Positions 5,926 through 7,526 of a stretch of 7,526 bases of DNA are shown here, in pieces. This stretch comes from Lachnospiraceae bacterium (lineage in GTDB: Bacteria; Bacillota; Clostridia; Lachnospirales; Lachnospiraceae): positions 1-7,526 of the forward strand of contig JAGDCQ010000282.1 of NCBI GenBank assembly GCA_017958465.1, in the 5' to 3' direction. The notes under the pieces were generated by a model that did not search any database, was not told the origin of the DNA, and saw only the letters and a list, made by a program, of their open reading frames with translations. Within the stretch, counting starts at the first letter, position 1, and every line of letters starts with the position of its first letter. A program made the translations under genes and the position numbers.

Positions 5926-6909
5926 ATGAAAAAAAGGGTCTTTATCATCACATTGGCTTTTGCCGTCGTGTTCACTTTTGTGTTTGCGACGTCGAAACTG
6001 CTGAGCGCGAACGCCGACATCAACGGGATCCCGGAGATCGAAGTTGACAGCGACGACTACCCGCTCTACATGAACGAGGTGCCGGACGGCATATCCGACA
6101 GCTCCTACATTTACGGATATCTTACAAAGTACGAGAGCCTTAAGAACAGCAACGCCGAGGACGCGCAGGATCAGTACGAGGAGGCGCACGAGCCTTACCA
6201 GCTGGAGCTGGTGGACGACGCCGCTACGAAGATCAAGCTGCGAAACGCCATGGCGGCTTACGGGCTTAATCCTGACGAAAACAGGTGCTTTGCCATGAAG
6301 GCGACCCTGTTCAAATATGACGAGAACGAAGGCGACTACTTCGTGAACCGCGAGTCCACCATCAAGCTGCTTACGCCCCTCTCCGACAATATGTATCAGA
6401 CGGACGAGGAGGAGATGGAGGATTACGTCGACACAAAGGCGCTGATGATCGTAACGCTGACTTCGGCCGGGACGCTTAAAGACATCACAAGCTCCTGCAA
6501 GCTTGTTTATGCGGACGACATCCTGAGCGCGCAGATGACGATCACTTCGGAAAGCGTGTACGGCTTCATCCTGAAGAATGTGCCGCCGGATCCGGACGAT
6601 GAGGATGACCTTCCGCCCGCAGCGACTTCGACACCTACCCCCACACCCACCCCTGTGCCTACAAAGGCGCCCGTGGATCCTTCGCAGAACACGAATCCTA
6701 CCTCGACACCTACCCCTACACCCACGCAGGGAGGCAACAGCTCCTCAAACGGAAACGGTGGGAATGGCGGGAACGGCGGGAAGACCAACTCAGGCCTTGA
6801 CAGCAACCCCAAGACCGGCGATGCGCATAATTCCGTGCTCCTGCTCCTTGGCGCAGGCATCTGCGTTGTGGTGCTTGTGGGCGTTACAAAGAAATTGAAA
6901 AAGATCTGA
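5926..6909 (+). CDS. Secreted surface protein with NPKTG sorting signal, likely sortase B substrate
   Basis: A 327-residue protein with every hallmark of a wall-anchored protein. An N-terminal signal sequence (1 to about 30: MKKR, hydrophobic IITLAFAVVFTFVF, then SANAD) is followed by an acidic globular part (about 32-217) of unknown family, with two cysteines (C121, C191) that could form a disulfide. Next is a Thr/Pro linker (235-267, TPTPTPTP runs), an Asn/Gly spacer (GGNSSSNGNGGNGGNGG, 269-285), the motif NPKTG (294-298), a hydrophobic helix (303-320) and the basic tail KKLKKI. NPKTG is close to the NPQTN/NPKTG class recognised by class B sortases rather than LPXTG. The gene lies 140 bases after the sortase gene with no T-rich terminator between, so they are probably one operon. 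The start is supported by AAGGGAG just upstream. The ligand or role of the globular part is unknown. Confidence 0.9.
   Translation: MKKRVFIITLAFAVVFTFVFATSKLLSANADINGIPEIEVDSDDYPLYMNEVPDGISDSSYIYGYLTKYESLKNSNAEDAQDQYEEAHEPYQLELVDDAATKIKLRNAMAAYGLNPDENRCFAMKATLFKYDENEGDYFVNRESTIKLLTPLSDNMYQTDEEEMEDYVDTKALMIVTLTSAGTLKDITSSCKLVYADDILSAQMTITSESVYGFILKNVPPDPDDEDDLPPAATSTPTPTPTPVPTKAPVDPSQNTNPTSTPTPTPTQGGNSSSNGNGGNGGNGGKTNSGLDSNPKTGDAHNSVLLLLGAGICVVVLVGVTKKLKKI
6628..6725 (+). repeat. Duplicated STPTPTPT-coding segment in the linker
   Basis: A 23-base segment at 6628-6650 recurs at 6703-6725 with one base changed, 75 bases (25 codons) apart. Both encode the Thr-Pro run of the wall-spanning linker, a place where length variation between strains would be expected. 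Confidence 0.75.
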
Positions 6910-6976
6910 TCTCCTTTCCCTTGAATTAAATATAGCGCAGTTCACAGTATGGCGAGCTGCAAATATAATGTCTTTC

Positions 6977-7006
6977 AGGCCCCGGGTTTGTCCCGGGGCT
7001 TTCTTT
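6977..7006 (+). terminator. Rho-independent terminator after the surface protein gene
   Basis: An 8-bp GC stem (GCCCCGGG 6979-6986 with CCCGGGGC 6992-6999, loop TTTGT), extendable by one wobble and one A-T pair, is followed by TTTCTTT (7000-7006). It lies about 70 bases after the stop codon. An extra weak hairpin (GCAGTT/AGCTGC, about 6937-6960) precedes it. Confidence 0.8.
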
Positions 7007-7052
7007 GTGCGATAAGCGAACGCACTTGGCGGCCTTTCGGGGGGACTCAGAG

Positions 7053-7102
7053 GGATCCTCCGGGCAGCGCGTCCTGGGGATCTTCCGGGCGGCCCCTCCT
7101 GG
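7053..7102 (+). repeat. 25-bp GC-rich direct duplication
   Basis: Bases 7053-7077 and 7078-7102 are head-to-tail copies matching at 21 of 25 positions; both begin GGATC and end TCCTGG, with TCCGGGC inside. The repeat lies in the non-coding stretch between the surface protein terminator and the 75-bp array. No gene is seen in 6910-7131. Confidence 0.8.
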
Positions 7103-7131
7103 GGGCTTATCTGCTGAGAAAAGTCTGAAAA

Positions 7132-7526
7132 GTACCTTAAACCGGGCATTCTTGCCGTTAGGGGTACACTTTTGATTCTGCTTTAAAGCTTAATGGAGAA
7201 GCTTTTGTACCTTAAACCAAGCATTCTAGCCGTTAGGGGTACAGTTTGGATTGTGCTTTGCAGCTTAATAGAGAAGCTTTTGTACCTTAAATGAGGCATT
7301 CTAGCTGTTAGGGGTACACTTTGGATTCTGCTTTGAAGCTTAATAGAGAAGCTTTTGTACCTTAAATGAGGCATTCTTGCCGTTAGGGGTACACTTTGGA
7401 TTCCATTTCGCAGCTTAATGAAGAAGCTTTTGTACCTTAAATGAGGCATTCTTGCCGCTAGGGGTACACTTTGGATTCCATTTCGCAGCTTAATGAAGAA
7501 GCTTTTGTACCTTAAACCGGGCATTC
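7132..7526 (+). repeat. Tandem array of 75-bp two-hairpin units, running off the window
   Basis: Units begin at 7132, 7207, 7282, 7357, 7432 and 7507, exactly 75 bases apart: five complete copies and 20 bases of a sixth. Every complete unit starts GTACCTTAAA and ends GAAGCTTTT. Unit positions 1-7 can pair with 30-36 (GTACC with GGTAC plus two T-G pairs), and AGCTT (56-60) can pair with AAGCT (68-72), followed by a T run. Units 4 and 5 differ at a single base (7383 T, 7458 C); the others vary mainly at unit positions 11-14 and 46-56. There are no unique spacers as in CRISPR. A minus-strand frame stays open through most of the array simply because 75 is divisible by three. Confidence 0.95.

Noticed and set aside
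6507..6860. Minus-strand open frame with Gly/Val repeats opposite the surface protein linker
   Set aside because: Its repeats are only the complement of the Thr-Pro and Asn-Gly coding repeats of the real gene.
7183..7524. Minus-strand open frame through the 75-bp array encoding 25-residue repeats (MPHLRYKSFSIKL...)
   Set aside because: The frame stays open because the period is a multiple of three, and it is broken by a stop in unit 1. No ribosome binding site is seen before any of the internal ATGs. It remains a minor alternative if a start exists beyond the window.
7132..7526. CRISPR array or integron attC array
   Set aside because: The 75-bp units abut each other with no unique spacers, and there are no cassette genes between units and no cas or integrase gene in the window.

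Overview
The window looks like chromosomal DNA of a Gram-positive anaerobe of the Clostridia, most likely Lachnospiraceae or a close relative. This is inferred from the gene types: a clostridial-type dUTPase, an M18 aminopeptidase of the apeA type, a class B sortase beside a wall-anchored protein, and strong AGGAGG-like ribosome binding sites. Coding DNA is moderately GC-rich with short spacers, while one long intergenic stretch (1090-1650) is clearly AT-rich.

Layout. Bases 1-186 are the 3' end of an unrecognised plus-strand gene. It converges on a minus-strand GNAT acetyltransferase gene (313-1089), and a hairpin at 234-266 ends the latter. The 561-base gap that follows holds a probable promoter for the acetyltransferase, a scatter of DnaA-box-like 9-mers including one perfect TTATCCACA, a weak terminator-like hairpin, and a good sigma-A promoter (TTGCAT-N17-TATAAT) for the next gene. 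That gene is an M18 metallo-aminopeptidase (1651-3075) closed by a strong terminator. Next come a dUTPase (3200-3730) and a small two-helix membrane protein (3744-4088), 13 bases apart and closed by another strong terminator.

The second half is a cell-surface module: a class B sortase with an unusually long, probably cytoplasmic N-terminal part (4286-5785), then a secreted protein ending in an NPKTG sorting signal (5926-6909). No T-rich terminator lies between them and a clear one follows the second, so they are probably co-transcribed and enzyme and substrate of each other. The window ends in non-coding repeats: a 25-bp GC-rich direct duplication (7053-7102), then a tandem array with a period of exactly 75 bp (7132 to the window edge, five full units plus 20 bases). 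Each 75-bp unit can fold into two hairpins.

The features I would look at again are the 75-bp array, the DnaA-box cluster away from any visible dnaA gene, the extended sortase with its neighbouring NPKTG protein, and the short tandem duplications that cover or flank stop codons at two genes.
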